Source: an uncultured Muribaculaceae bacterium
GTDB taxonomy: Bacteria > Bacteroidota > Bacteroidia > Bacteroidales > Muribaculaceae
Assembly (NCBI GenBank): GCA_910587185.1
Contig: CAJULY010000018.1
Location: forward strand, 1-51,056
Length of the DNA: 51,056 nucleotides
Reading direction: 5' to 3'
The notes under the pieces were generated by a model. The model searched no databases, was not told the origin of the DNA, and saw only the letters and a program-made list of their open reading frames with translations. The translations under genes and the position numbers were made by a program. Of this stretch, positions 44,821 through 51,056 are shown piece after piece (position 1 is the first letter of the stretch; each line of letters begins with the position of its first letter).

Positions 44821-45684
44821 TCATTCCAGCTCAAGCGGATTGTATAACAGCCGGCGGTTTGGCAGAGGCAACGGATTGCCATCCTTATCTACGGGATTGC
44901 TGAGCATTCCCATCTGCACAAATATGGCGGCGGCATTCTTTGCGTAATCCTCATGTTCTACGAGATCACGTTCGCGGGTTGTCCGGAAATAATTTATCGG
45001 CTCCTTGAGATATTTGCATATCTGACATTTGTTATCTACAATCTCTTCGGCAACAAATTTATGGGCGCCGGAAATGTCCTCAGCCTTGAGGATCATGCCG
45101 GGCAGACCGTGAAACTTCCATGGACCGTAGGGCATCGGCAGATCTTCAGAAAACCAGACCTTCCAGTGACGTCCGCGGAAAAAGCATTCGGCTGTTTTGC
45201 ACGGATAACCTATTATAGTATCTGAGATTTCATCATTCACTCTCCATTCAAATTCAGGCAATGGTTCCTCATAATAATAGGATGTTGCACTATAGAATTT
45301 TTTGTCATATAGACTCTTATTATTGATATCTATAATTATATAATCACTGTTTGTTTTAAATTTAGATGATACCTGAAACCATCTTTTCTTTACCGCTTCA
45401 GTCTCCGGCATTCGCTCACTCAATGGAATGCTGCTCCATGCTGAATCGGCTAATATCACACCCCAAGACATATATTTTATATGGCTGTCTCCGATAAGTA
45501 CAACATTCTGAAGAGATCGCGATTTTTTCAGTATCGTATCCGTAACTTCATAATTGAAAACTACATCTATGTATGATGTATCGACAGGTGTCATATCAGG
45601 ATCCTTCCCATAAACATAGGAAAATTTGGCATAGCCATTAAATGCCATTGCGCTCAACAGAATAAACAATAGTAAATGTTTCAT
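44821..45684 (-). CDS. GLPGLI-family envelope protein (copy 2)
   Basis: A 287-residue paralogue of copy 1, encoded 95 bp upstream of it on the same strand. It has a signal peptide (LLSAMAFNGYA), the GLPGMI motif, the same four cysteines (162, 167, 220, 223) and an identical C-terminal 106 residues. Most differences between the copies fall at about 96-130 (RWFQVSSKFKTNSDYIIIDI here), which could be the variable surface or ligand-contact part. It has a perfect consensus promoter. Confidence 0.88.
   Translation of the reverse strand: MKHLLLFILLSAMAFNGYAKFSYVYGKDPDMTPVDTSYIDVVFNYEVTDTILKKSRSLQNVVLIGDSHIKYMSWGVILADSAWSSIPLSERMPETEAVKKRWFQVSSKFKTNSDYIIIDINNKSLYDKKFYSATSYYYEEPLPEFEWRVNDEISDTIIGYPCKTAECFFRGRHWKVWFSEDLPMPYGPWKFHGLPGMILKAEDISGAHKFVAEEIVDNKCQICKYLKEPINYFRTTRERDLVEHEDYAKNAAAIFVQMGMLSNPVDKDGNPLPLPNRRLLYNPLELE
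44852..45141. repeat. 290-bp direct repeat in the GLPGLI genes, copy B
   Basis: Identical to 43893-44182; see copy A. Flanking coding sequence has diverged by many substitutions, most of all in the segment for residues 96-130. Confidence 0.93.
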
Positions 45685-45723
45685 ATCTTTGCGGATAATG
45701 TCGGTTCATTTTCCGCAAAGATA
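45684..45723. repeat. Perfect 12-bp inverted repeat spanning the GLPGLI promoter and start codon
   Basis: TATCTTTGCGGA (45684-45695) and TCCGCAAAGATA (45712-45723) are perfect reverse complements 16 bp apart. The distal arm contains the -7 box and the proximal arm touches the first base of the ATG. Because transcription should start inside the spacer, an RNA hairpin is not possible, so a protein-binding operator is the better reading. Copy 1 has only a decayed version. Confidence 0.6.
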
Positions 45724-45746
45724 ATCATTTTATTTCTTTAGCCAAA
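45716..45746 (-). promoter_or_regulatory. Consensus promoter of the GLPGLI/outer-membrane barrel operon
   Basis: On the minus strand TTTG (45743-45746), a 19-bp spacer and TATCTTTG (45716-45723) match the consensus fully, 31 bp before the ATG of copy 2. A 14-bp palindrome TTCAGCATGCTGAA lies just upstream (45760-45773). Confidence 0.8.
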
Positions 45747-45814
45747 TACGGGATCATTATTCAGCATGCTGAATCACAAATGTTTTCACTCACATGGCGC
45801 GAAAAAGCGGAGTG

Positions 45815-46507
45815 TCAGGATTGCCAGACGAAATTGGACGGTCCTGCGGCAAGTTCGAAATGGAGGCGGACGATGCCGAGATCGATTCGGGTATAGCCGA
45901 CAAGCGAAAACTGACGGGAGGCGCTGACAATTCCACGCCCCGTTTCGGCATCGGTTCCAAGCCAGTCGAAACGGAATTTCTGCTGGTTGACGGCGGTAGG
46001 AGCCAGAAGGGCAGCTTTCACTCCGCGGAGGAACCAGTCGGGCATAGACGGAGTGTAGTTGCTGACCTGTGTAACGGTTTTACGTTTATGATCAACTCCC
46101 TGTGTCTCACCATATCCAAGCGCTATGTAAGCGAGAATCTTCTCATCTTTTTCCAAAGAGAAAGTACCGTCAATTTTTCTGTAACTGAGACCGGCCCAAC
46201 ACGTATTTAGCCCGAGGGTCTGCGCAAGCAGAACAAGTTCTTCGCCATGATAACCGGCGCGTTCTTCGAAGTCATGACCGCGACGCCCTGCGACAACGAT
46301 ATAGTTTTCCACACCGCTGAACTTTCCGTAAGCAAACAATCCGGTAAAAGCCTTTGGCTCTCCCGTAACAAGCTGGAAATGGAAGGCGCCTCCGGCGTTT
46401 ATTTCCGAGATCTTCTTCTGCAACGCATCGACCTGTTCCGGTGAAAGAGGTTCTTTTCTGTAACGGCGCACGGAATGGCGCTGACGAATGGCTTCCTGAA
46501 GTGTCAT
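45815..46507 (-). CDS. Nitroreductase-family flavoprotein (TM1586-like)
   Basis: A 230-residue nitroreductase-fold protein. The N-terminal FMN contact (MTLQEAIRQRHSVRRYRKEP) and the half-domain NTCWAGLSYRKID are present; the C-terminal half contains KAALLAPTAVNQQKFRF, an A-P-S/T-x-x-N-x-Q FMN motif in an inverted order typical of the internally duplicated TM1586 type. It likely reduces quinones or nitro compounds with NAD(P)H; its true substrate is unknown. It ends about 70 bp before the GLPGLI promoter. Confidence 0.82.
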   Translation of the reverse strand: MTLQEAIRQRHSVRRYRKEPLSPEQVDALQKKISEINAGGAFHFQLVTGEPKAFTGLFAYGKFSGVENYIVVAGRRGHDFEERAGYHGEELVLLAQTLGLNTCWAGLSYRKIDGTFSLEKDEKILAYIALGYGETQGVDHKRKTVTQVSNYTPSMPDWFLRGVKAALLAPTAVNQQKFRFDWLGTDAETGRGIVSASRQFSLVGYTRIDLGIVRLHFELAAGPSNFVWQS

Positions 46508-46523
46508 TATGGTTATTTTTGAA

Positions 46524-46554
46524 CAAAGATATGAAATTTCGGATAGTGAACAAT
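46524..46554 (-). promoter_or_regulatory. Promoter of the nitroreductase gene
   Basis: On the minus strand ATTG (46551-46554), a 19-bp spacer and TATCTTTG (46524-46531). The -7 matches fully and the -33 has three of four bases. The opposite-facing peptide gene begins at 46608; no clear promoter for it is visible in the same gap. Confidence 0.6.
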
Positions 46555-46607
46555 GGCTATTGCCGATTGTTTCCCCTATAAATAAGATTATTTAAACGAC
46601 ACGAACT

Positions 46608-46742
46608 ATGACACACAAAAAGAGTAAAAAGGGAAATGATGTATCGCTTGACGAAATGAAAGATATCAGAGTTGCGGAAGAGGACACCAGCACTACCGAC
46701 GGAGGCGCTTGCGACATACGGCGCCCTACGGACTGCGACTGA
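46608..46742 (+). CDS. Small double-glycine peptide precursor (44 residues) with a C-x7-C tail
   Basis: This short reading frame encodes 44 residues: a basic start (MTHKKSKKGN), a leader-like helix (VSLDEMKDIRVAEE), then TTDGG and the tail ACDIRRPTDCD. The segment SLDEMK resembles leaders of Bacteroidales double-glycine precursors. Cleavage after G33 would release 11 residues with C35 and C43, able to form one disulfide. The gene is 25 bp upstream of the C39-like/VKOR/thioredoxin gene, whose domains fit recognition of a Gly-Gly leader and disulfide formation. The upstream promoter is unclear. It could instead be a short spurious frame; context is the main support. Confidence 0.62.
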   Translation: MTHKKSKKGNDVSLDEMKDIRVAEEDTSTTDGGACDIRRPTDCD

Positions 46743-46767
46743 CCGGCGAACACAAAACTGAAAAGCA

Positions 46768-48318
46768 ATGCGTAATATACTTTCACGTTATCTTTCAAGC
46801 CTCCACGTGCCTCACACGGCGGCAGGATGCAGGGCGGTGTATCAGGGCAACCCTTACAAAAATTCCATGTACGGGCTGGCCGAGATGCTGCATGAGTACG
46901 GAATCCCGACCAAAGCCCTGAGATTTGAAAAGGATGAGTCGGAGCATACTCCGATTCCCGTGCCGTCACTGGCCGTCTATGACAAGGAATTCGTCATAAT
47001 TGAAAATGTCTCCGACGGGATGGTGACATATCTTGCCGGCTCGAAGAGACTCAGAATCAAATATCAGGACTTTCTCAAAGGCTGGGATGGTGTTGCACTC
47101 AAGGGAACACCCGATGCTTCATCGGGCGAAACGGGTTACCGTCATAACCATTTCATTGAGAGAGCGGCGAAGGCAAAGGGGATCCTGGCAGTCATCGCAC
47201 TCGCTGTGGTTGTCATTTCCATTGTGAATTCCGGCTCTTTCGAGCTCGGATGGTGGGGCATAGCGGCACTGCTGATAAATCTTGCCGGAATCTATGTGTC
47301 CTATCTGCTGATATTGAAACAGCTGCACATAGAAAACCCGGTCGCCGAACATCTCTGTGGCCTGATAAAATCAAGTCGCTGCGACAGCCCGAAACTGACG
47401 GAGGCTTCCACAATACTCGGCATGGTCACGCTTAGCGAGATCGGCGCGGGATTCTTCATAGTCAACACTCTTGTTCTCCTGTTGTTTCCCGCGCTCATGT
47501 CAAGTATGGCTCTGCTGAGCACGGTCGGACTGCTGTTCAGTTTCTGGAGCGTCTGGTATCAGAAAACGCAGGCCAGAACATGGTGCACGCTGTGTCTGAT
47601 TGTTCTGACCCTGATGTGGGCGCAGGCTGCCATATATCTCTTGGGAGGAGTTTATCGCCGGGGCGATCTGTTATCGATAAATATAATTCCTATGTTCGCA
47701 TTCTACGCCGTAGCGATCTTTGCGATCAGCTATATCATGGAGGAAATAGGACGTGCGATAAAAGAACATGCTTCATGCGAGGAATATAACGAATTGCGAC
47801 TGCTTCCCGACGTCATGCGGTTACTTATAAGAAAATCTCCCGAGCTTGACAAAACTCCGGAGCTGCAGTCGTCCATGGTCTTCGGCAAAGAGAAGGGGGG
47901 ACACCCGAAAATAACTGTGTTCTCAAATCCCTACTGCTCCCACTGCGCAAATCTCCATAAGGAGCTCAACAGATTCCTCGCTTCACACCCCGACGCCTCC
48001 ATCCGTTATACAATGACATATTTCTCACCGGGCAAAAGCATCATAAACCGCTATATCATCGCCGCGTTCCTGAAGGAAGGACCGGAAAAGACATGGCAAG
48101 TGCTGACTGAGTGGTATGGCCGTGGAATGGATCAGGGCGAATCGTTCTTCAGCGATATGGGTCTTGACCCGAACGCAGACGAAGTGCTGAAGGAATTCGC
48201 CAAACAGGACAAATGGAGAGAAGCCACCGGGCTGACAGCCACACCTGTCATCATTGTCGATGGTCACAAACTTCCCCACGGATACACGGCTTCAGATCTG
48301 GAATATCTCTCGGATTGA
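46768..48318 (+). CDS. C39-like / VKOR / thioredoxin-fold membrane fusion protein
   Basis: A 516-residue three-part protein. Residues 1-112 match the C39 double-glycine peptidase fold (YGLAEMLHEYGIPTKALRFE, FVIIENVSDGMVTYLAG, DFLKGWDGVALKG), but the catalytic Cys motif is missing and the His position holds Glu (KEFVIIE), so it should bind rather than cut. Residues 137-325 hold about six helices forming a VKOR core with loop cysteines C197 and C205 and active-site C273-T-L-C276. Residues 370-516 form a thioredoxin/DsbA-like domain with C390-S-H-C393 and cis-Pro in ATPV (493). It would form disulfides at the periplasmic side, perhaps in the peptide encoded just upstream or in the GLPGLI proteins. 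Confidence 0.85.
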   Translation: MRNILSRYLSSLHVPHTAAGCRAVYQGNPYKNSMYGLAEMLHEYGIPTKALRFEKDESEHTPIPVPSLAVYDKEFVIIENVSDGMVTYLAGSKRLRIKYQDFLKGWDGVALKGTPDASSGETGYRHNHFIERAAKAKGILAVIALAVVVISIVNSGSFELGWWGIAALLINLAGIYVSYLLILKQLHIENPVAEHLCGLIKSSRCDSPKLTEASTILGMVTLSEIGAGFFIVNTLVLLLFPALMSSMALLSTVGLLFSFWSVWYQKTQARTWCTLCLIVLTLMWAQAAIYLLGGVYRRGDLLSINIIPMFAFYAVAIFAISYIMEEIGRAIKEHASCEEYNELRLLPDVMRLLIRKSPELDKTPELQSSMVFGKEKGGHPKITVFSNPYCSHCANLHKELNRFLASHPDASIRYTMTYFSPGKSIINRYIIAAFLKEGPEKTWQVLTEWYGRGMDQGESFFSDMGLDPNADEVLKEFAKQDKWREATGLTATPVIIVDGHKLPHGYTASDLEYLSD

Positions 48319-48337
48319 GAGAATAAACATAAAATAC

Positions 48338-48375
48338 AGGAATCCCGATCGGTCTGACGGCCAATCGGGATTCCT
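48338..48375. terminator. Bidirectional terminator after the VKOR fusion gene
   Basis: A perfect 12-bp stem AGGAATCCCGAT/ATCGGGATTCCT with a 14-base loop lies between the convergent VKOR and flavin reductase genes. Tails are GTTTC on the plus side and GTATTTTATG on the minus side. Confidence 0.75.
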
Positions 48376-48391
48376 GTTTCATGGACTTTCA

Positions 48392-48964
48392 TCAGGCCTT
48401 CAATTGCAGCCCGTCGTGAAACGCATTTCCTACACGCCGGCCAAGGGCTATGTATCCGTTATGGATAGGATCGAAAGTTATCAGGTCCATTTTTTCTATC
48501 TGAGGCTTGCCGTCATCACCGAGATATTTCTCATCACAGACTATGTTGACTATTTCAGCTACCAGATAATATCCCGTTGCTGACTCGTGGATCTTTTCCT
48601 TGACGCGGCACTCCATCGTCATAGGGAAGCAACCGAAGACGGGTGCGTTCACATGCTCTCCTTTTGCGGATTTCCAGCCGGTGCGTTCAACCTTGTCCGT
48701 CTGTTTCCTGGCGCTGACCAATCCGACATAATCCGAAGCCACAAGGGTTTCCTCAGTCGCAAACGCTACGGTGAATTCTCCACAGCGGTTGAGATTGTCT
48801 GTTGTCGCATGCGAACCCAGAGATATGAAGATCTCCTCATAATCCCACTGGCCACCCCAGGCGGCATTCATTGCATTCGGAGTACCGTCGGCATTATACG
48901 TGCCTATGATCAGTACCGGCTGGGGCAGAACCCAGGCCTTTGGCTTGAAATTTTTCATAAACAT
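48392..48964 (-). CDS. Flavin reductase family protein (FMN-binding split barrel)
   Basis: A 190-residue FMN-binding split-barrel protein: QPVLIIGTYNADGTPNAMNA, then FISLGSHATTDNLNRCGEFT and VAEIVNIVCDEKYLGDDGKP are typical of the flavin reductase-like family. It probably reduces FMN or uses it to reduce another substrate. It is encoded 39 bp after the Nim-like gene on the same strand, so the two flavoproteins form an operon. Start is the ATG at 48962-48964; an ATG two codons later is equally possible. Confidence 0.87.
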   Translation of the reverse strand: MFMKNFKPKAWVLPQPVLIIGTYNADGTPNAMNAAWGGQWDYEEIFISLGSHATTDNLNRCGEFTVAFATEETLVASDYVGLVSARKQTDKVERTGWKSAKGEHVNAPVFGCFPMTMECRVKEKIHESATGYYLVAEIVNIVCDEKYLGDDGKPQIEKMDLITFDPIHNGYIALGRRVGNAFHDGLQLKA

Positions 48965-49003
48965 GTTATTTTAAAAATCGTTTCTGTTTTGTTGTTTCCA
49001 AAA

Positions 49004-49486
49004 TCACGGCTTACATTTTCCAACGGGCGCTTCGGTAAGCGTTATTTTCACAATTGCGGTCATATTCAGACTGCGTCCCACAGCTTCGTCGAAATGATCC
49101 ATATACCGGGGCAGGAACCGTTCACAAATCAAACGTAAGGCCTCCGTTTTCTCGTTATCGTCATCTACAATCTCCGCCCGACCTACAGCAACCGCCGAAT
49201 GATAATATTCCGTGAAGTTGTTTTTTTCTTCCTCATATTTCGGAGTGCATTTGCTTACGGCCGAAAGGCTGACAACAGGATTGTTTTTCAGGCACTCGAG
49301 CTTTTCTCCCTCATGAGCGCAGTGGAAGTAGAACACACTGTCATCCCTGCGCACGAGCGACAATGGCAGACCATAGGGAGTTCCGTCGGGCCTGACCATG
49401 CTGACTGTGACATAGGGAGCTTTATCGAAAACTTCTAACGCCCATTTTCCGTCTCGCTGACGTTGGGCTTTTCTCATTGGTCTCAT
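49004..49486 (-). CDS. Pyridoxamine 5'-phosphate oxidase family flavoprotein, Nim-like
   Basis: A 160-residue split-barrel flavoprotein. I start it at the ATG at 49486 (MRPMRKAQRQRDGKWALEVF); the longer frame adds 47 residues without homology and runs through a palindrome and promoter region. The order DKAPYVTVSMVRPDGTPYGL, PLSLVRRDDSVFYFHCAHEG and EKLECLKNNPVVSLSAV resembles Nim nitroimidazole-reductase relatives, including the His in FHCAHEG. Whether it acts on nitroimidazoles cannot be told from sequence; many relatives do not. Confidence 0.82.
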   Translation of the reverse strand: MRPMRKAQRQRDGKWALEVFDKAPYVTVSMVRPDGTPYGLPLSLVRRDDSVFYFHCAHEGEKLECLKNNPVVSLSAVSKCTPKYEEEKNNFTEYYHSAVAVGRAEIVDDDNEKTEALRLICERFLPRYMDHFDEAVGRSLNMTAIVKITLTEAPVGKCKP

Positions 49487-49491
49487 TCTGT

Positions 49492-49505
49492 AAGTAAATT
49501 TACTT
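49492..49505. promoter_or_regulatory. 14-bp palindrome upstream of the Nim-like gene
   Basis: AAGTAAATTTACTT is a perfect palindrome, 5 bp upstream of the start codon. A -7-like TAATTTTG is at 49535-49542 on the minus strand, so the palindrome would lie in the early transcribed region and could be an operator. Confidence 0.45.
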
Positions 49506-49677
49506 CTAAGGTTTGGCAAGCGATTATCTGATAACAAAATTACGGAATTAAAATTTAAGAACAGTGCTATCGACTGATTTTTAATGAAAAGAAACAGAGG
49601 CGCTCTCACGAGTACCCCTGCATCCATTCATCACATTATGCTTAAAGTATTTATTCTGTTGCTCGTATGACTCAAAA

Positions 49678-50265
49678 TCATTGATAACGGTTGCCTACAA
49701 TTTCCCAGTCAACAATATCCCAGAGCTTGTTTAAAGCTTCAGCACGTCTGTTCTGGTAATCAAGATAATAGGCATGTTCCCAGACATCGAATGTCAGGAT
49801 CGGTGTAAGACCGTCGGTAAGCGGATTGCCGGCGTTTGATTTCTGGGTTATGAAAAGCTTGCCGTCCTGATCTCTCGAAAGCCACACCCAGCCGCTGCCG
49901 AAAAGCTTGACTCCGGCATCAACGAATTCTTTTTTGAAATTGTCGAATGATCCGAAATCCCTGTCTATGGCCTTGCGGAGTTCTCCTTCCGGTTCGGTGG
50001 GACCGTCGGGAGAGAAGGTGAAGAAATAAAATATATGGTTCCATGCCTGAGAGGCGTTGTTGAAGATGGGGCCTTCAGACTCCCGTATTATATCCTCTAT
50101 GTCCATGTCCGCATACTCGGTTCCTTCAATAAGTTTATTAAGATTCTCGATATATGCTTTTTCATGACGCCCGTAATGATAATCGACCGTTTCCTGAGAG
50201 ATAGCCGGTGCGAGAGCGTCGGGTGCGTAAGGGAGTTTTGGTTGGGTGAATACTTCAGTCTTCAT
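49678..50265 (-). CDS. sodB: Superoxide dismutase (Fe/Mn type, probably iron)
   Basis: Dismutates superoxide to oxygen and peroxide in the cytoplasm. The 195-residue length is canonical. The metal ligands are visible: His in VDYHYGRHEKAY, His in NNASQAWNHIFYFF, and Asp plus His in FDVWEHAYYLDYQ. GSGWVWLSRD and the AWNH-FYF context fit the iron form, as in other Bacteroidales. The 191-bp gap downstream and 96-bp gap upstream show no consensus promoter I can identify. Confidence 0.95.
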   Translation of the reverse strand: MKTEVFTQPKLPYAPDALAPAISQETVDYHYGRHEKAYIENLNKLIEGTEYADMDIEDIIRESEGPIFNNASQAWNHIFYFFTFSPDGPTEPEGELRKAIDRDFGSFDNFKKEFVDAGVKLFGSGWVWLSRDQDGKLFITQKSNAGNPLTDGLTPILTFDVWEHAYYLDYQNRRAEALNKLWDIVDWEIVGNRYQ

Positions 50266-50327
50266 AATTATGTCAGGTTTGTTTGTTGGACACTATTATA
50301 TCATATCGTTATATCACATAAACACAG

Positions 50328-50354
50328 GACAAGGATGTAAAGTTCACCCTTGTC
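50328..50354 (-). terminator. Possible weak terminator after the DUF4136 gene
   Basis: GACAAGG (50328-50334) pairs with CCTTGTC (50348-50354). The minus-strand tail CTGTGTTTATG is only moderately T-rich. Confidence 0.4.
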
Positions 50355-50361
50355 AAGGAGT

Positions 50362-50976
50362 TTACTTCCCTCTGTACTGTGGAAGAAGCGGAACAGGGAA
50401 TTTTGAGAAAAGAGTCTGGACTGCCTCGTTGATTCCGCTGAGATTACGGAACTGGCTCATGCTTCCGTTTTCAAGCACGGTCGCGACTGAAGCAGAGAAC
50501 AGGGGTATTTTCTGCTGGATGTTCACCATATCCATGGTTAGAACTCCTTCCTTGTATATTCCGGTTATGACTTGTGCGTTAGGGTTGTATGCGGGCCAAT
50601 AATACTGTCTGGGATACATAAAGAACGGATAATATCCGGGGACAGGACCGGGGCCGGGCCAAGGATAATAGTTATCGATCAGGGGTTCAGTCTGTATTTC
50701 ACGATGGGTAGTGATACCTATGTTGATAAGCAACGGTGAATCGGGGCTTTCCGTGTAGCCGCGTTCATCCATCTGTTCCCTTATGGCGGCGGCAATGTTA
50801 TAGTAAGTCACGTAAGTCATTCCGGGCACCATTTTTCCCTCGTCGGGAGTTATGATACGAAATGTGGAATAAGCTCTCAGATCGGCGCCATTGTAGGTCT
50901 CACTATTGACAAGCGTGTATGGACTGCACCCTGTCAATAATAGAATTAAAGCCAGTAAAGGAAATAATTTTTTCAT
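50362..50976 (-). CDS. DUF4136 lipoprotein
   Basis: A 204-residue lipoprotein: signal peptide with lipobox (ILLLTGC, Cys17), then the DUF4136 domain (RAYSTFRIITPDEG; REQMDERGYTESPDSPLLIN, IGI). The central region has a Pro/Tyr-rich stretch (NYYPWPGPGPVPGYYPFFMY). Proteins of this family sit in the outer membrane and have no known activity. Its upstream region is cut by the right terminal repeat only 28 bp before the start codon, so its native promoter may be outside or may have been displaced. Confidence 0.85.
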   Translation of the reverse strand: MKKLFPLLALILLLTGCSPYTLVNSETYNGADLRAYSTFRIITPDEGKMVPGMTYVTYYNIAAAIREQMDERGYTESPDSPLLINIGITTHREIQTEPLIDNYYPWPGPGPVPGYYPFFMYPRQYYWPAYNPNAQVITGIYKEGVLTMDMVNIQQKIPLFSASVATVLENGSMSQFRNLSGINEAVQTLFSKFPVPLLPQYRGK

Positions 50977-51004
50977 AATTACAAAGAAATAGTCGAGTTT
51001 TATT

Positions 51005-51056
51005 CAGGGCTAGCGCATGAGATTTAGCAAAAATTCAGTCAAAAACTTGGATATTT
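51005..51056. repeat. Right copy of the 52-bp terminal inverted repeat
   Basis: Exact reverse complement of 3-54. It ends flush with the window and lies 28 bp upstream of the DUF4136 start codon. The element or repeat it belongs to continues outside. Confidence 0.85.

Noticed and set aside
45794..46210. 138-residue plus-strand frame opposite the nitroreductase
   Set aside because: Antisense shadow of a well-supported flavoprotein gene.
46592..46969. 125-residue minus-strand frame opposite the small peptide gene and the start of the VKOR fusion
   Set aside because: No recognisable domain; it overlaps two frames that make sense together. It is the main alternative coding reading of this stretch, but its composition looks random.
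49487..49627. N-terminal extension of the Nim-like protein
   Set aside because: It covers the palindrome and the -7-like element and does not resemble the family.

Overview
The window looks like chromosomal DNA of a gut Bacteroidales bacterium, probably family Muribaculaceae; the family is inferred from gene content without a database search. Signs of the phylum are a complete Bat aerotolerance operon, DUF4290, GLPGLI proteins, SusC/TonB-like outer-membrane barrels with an N-terminal carboxypeptidase-regulatory-like domain, and several promoters of the Bacteroidetes type (TTTG, about 19 bp, TAnnTTTG). Most of the window is housekeeping DNA. I see no prophage, CRISPR array, integrase or restriction system. 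The two ends carry the same 52-bp sequence in inverted orientation (3-54 and 51005-51056), so the contig probably breaks inside one multicopy element, likely an insertion sequence, that cut a universal stress protein gene at the left end.

Layout. 1-1335: truncated universal stress protein and a small HTH protein. 1361-9811 (minus): moxR, DUF58, a membrane-anchored accessory protein, batA, batB, batC, batD, batE. 10034-12654 (minus): proS followed by two HU-like proteins, one apparently tail-anchored in the membrane. 12716-14832 (minus): DUF4290, rimM, a small acidic protein and an OmpA-like protein. 14898-17882 (minus): a large outer-membrane barrel. 17971-19336 (minus): tetR and fabG. 19474-23083 (plus): dacB, a hypothetical gene, rsmI and a coiled-coil lipoprotein. 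23262-26198: a divergent pair, a NagB-like/LmbE fusion and a canonical nagB. 26267-30850 (minus): prolyl oligopeptidase, a BamE-like lipoprotein and two metallo-beta-lactamase-fold proteins. 31055-31126: initiator tRNA. 31271-36374: a secreted alpha/beta hydrolase (plus), then an alpha/beta hydrolase, membrane Mur ligase and ddl operon (minus). 36510-41233: rmuC, an ECF sigma factor, dCMP deaminase, an S41 protease and 5-formyl-THF cyclo-ligase. 41244-46507 (minus): outer-membrane barrel, two GLPGLI paralogues and a nitroreductase. 46608-48318 (plus): a 44-residue double-glycine peptide and a C39-like/VKOR/thioredoxin fusion. 48392-50976 (minus): flavin reductase, a Nim-like flavoprotein, superoxide dismutase and a DUF4136 lipoprotein.

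The most interesting part is 41.2-48.3 kb. A gene too short for usual ORF callers (46608-46742) encodes a peptide with a Gly-Gly site followed by an 11-residue tail bearing two cysteines (C-x7-C). It lies 25 bp upstream of a membrane protein with a degenerate C39 (double-glycine peptidase-like) domain, a VKOR disulfide-forming core and a thioredoxin-fold domain. Next to it, on the other strand, are two envelope GLPGLI proteins, each with two cysteine pairs, and an outer-membrane barrel. I read this as a candidate system for exporting a small disulfide-closed peptide and handling it at the envelope. That reading is inference. No ABC exporter is present in the window.
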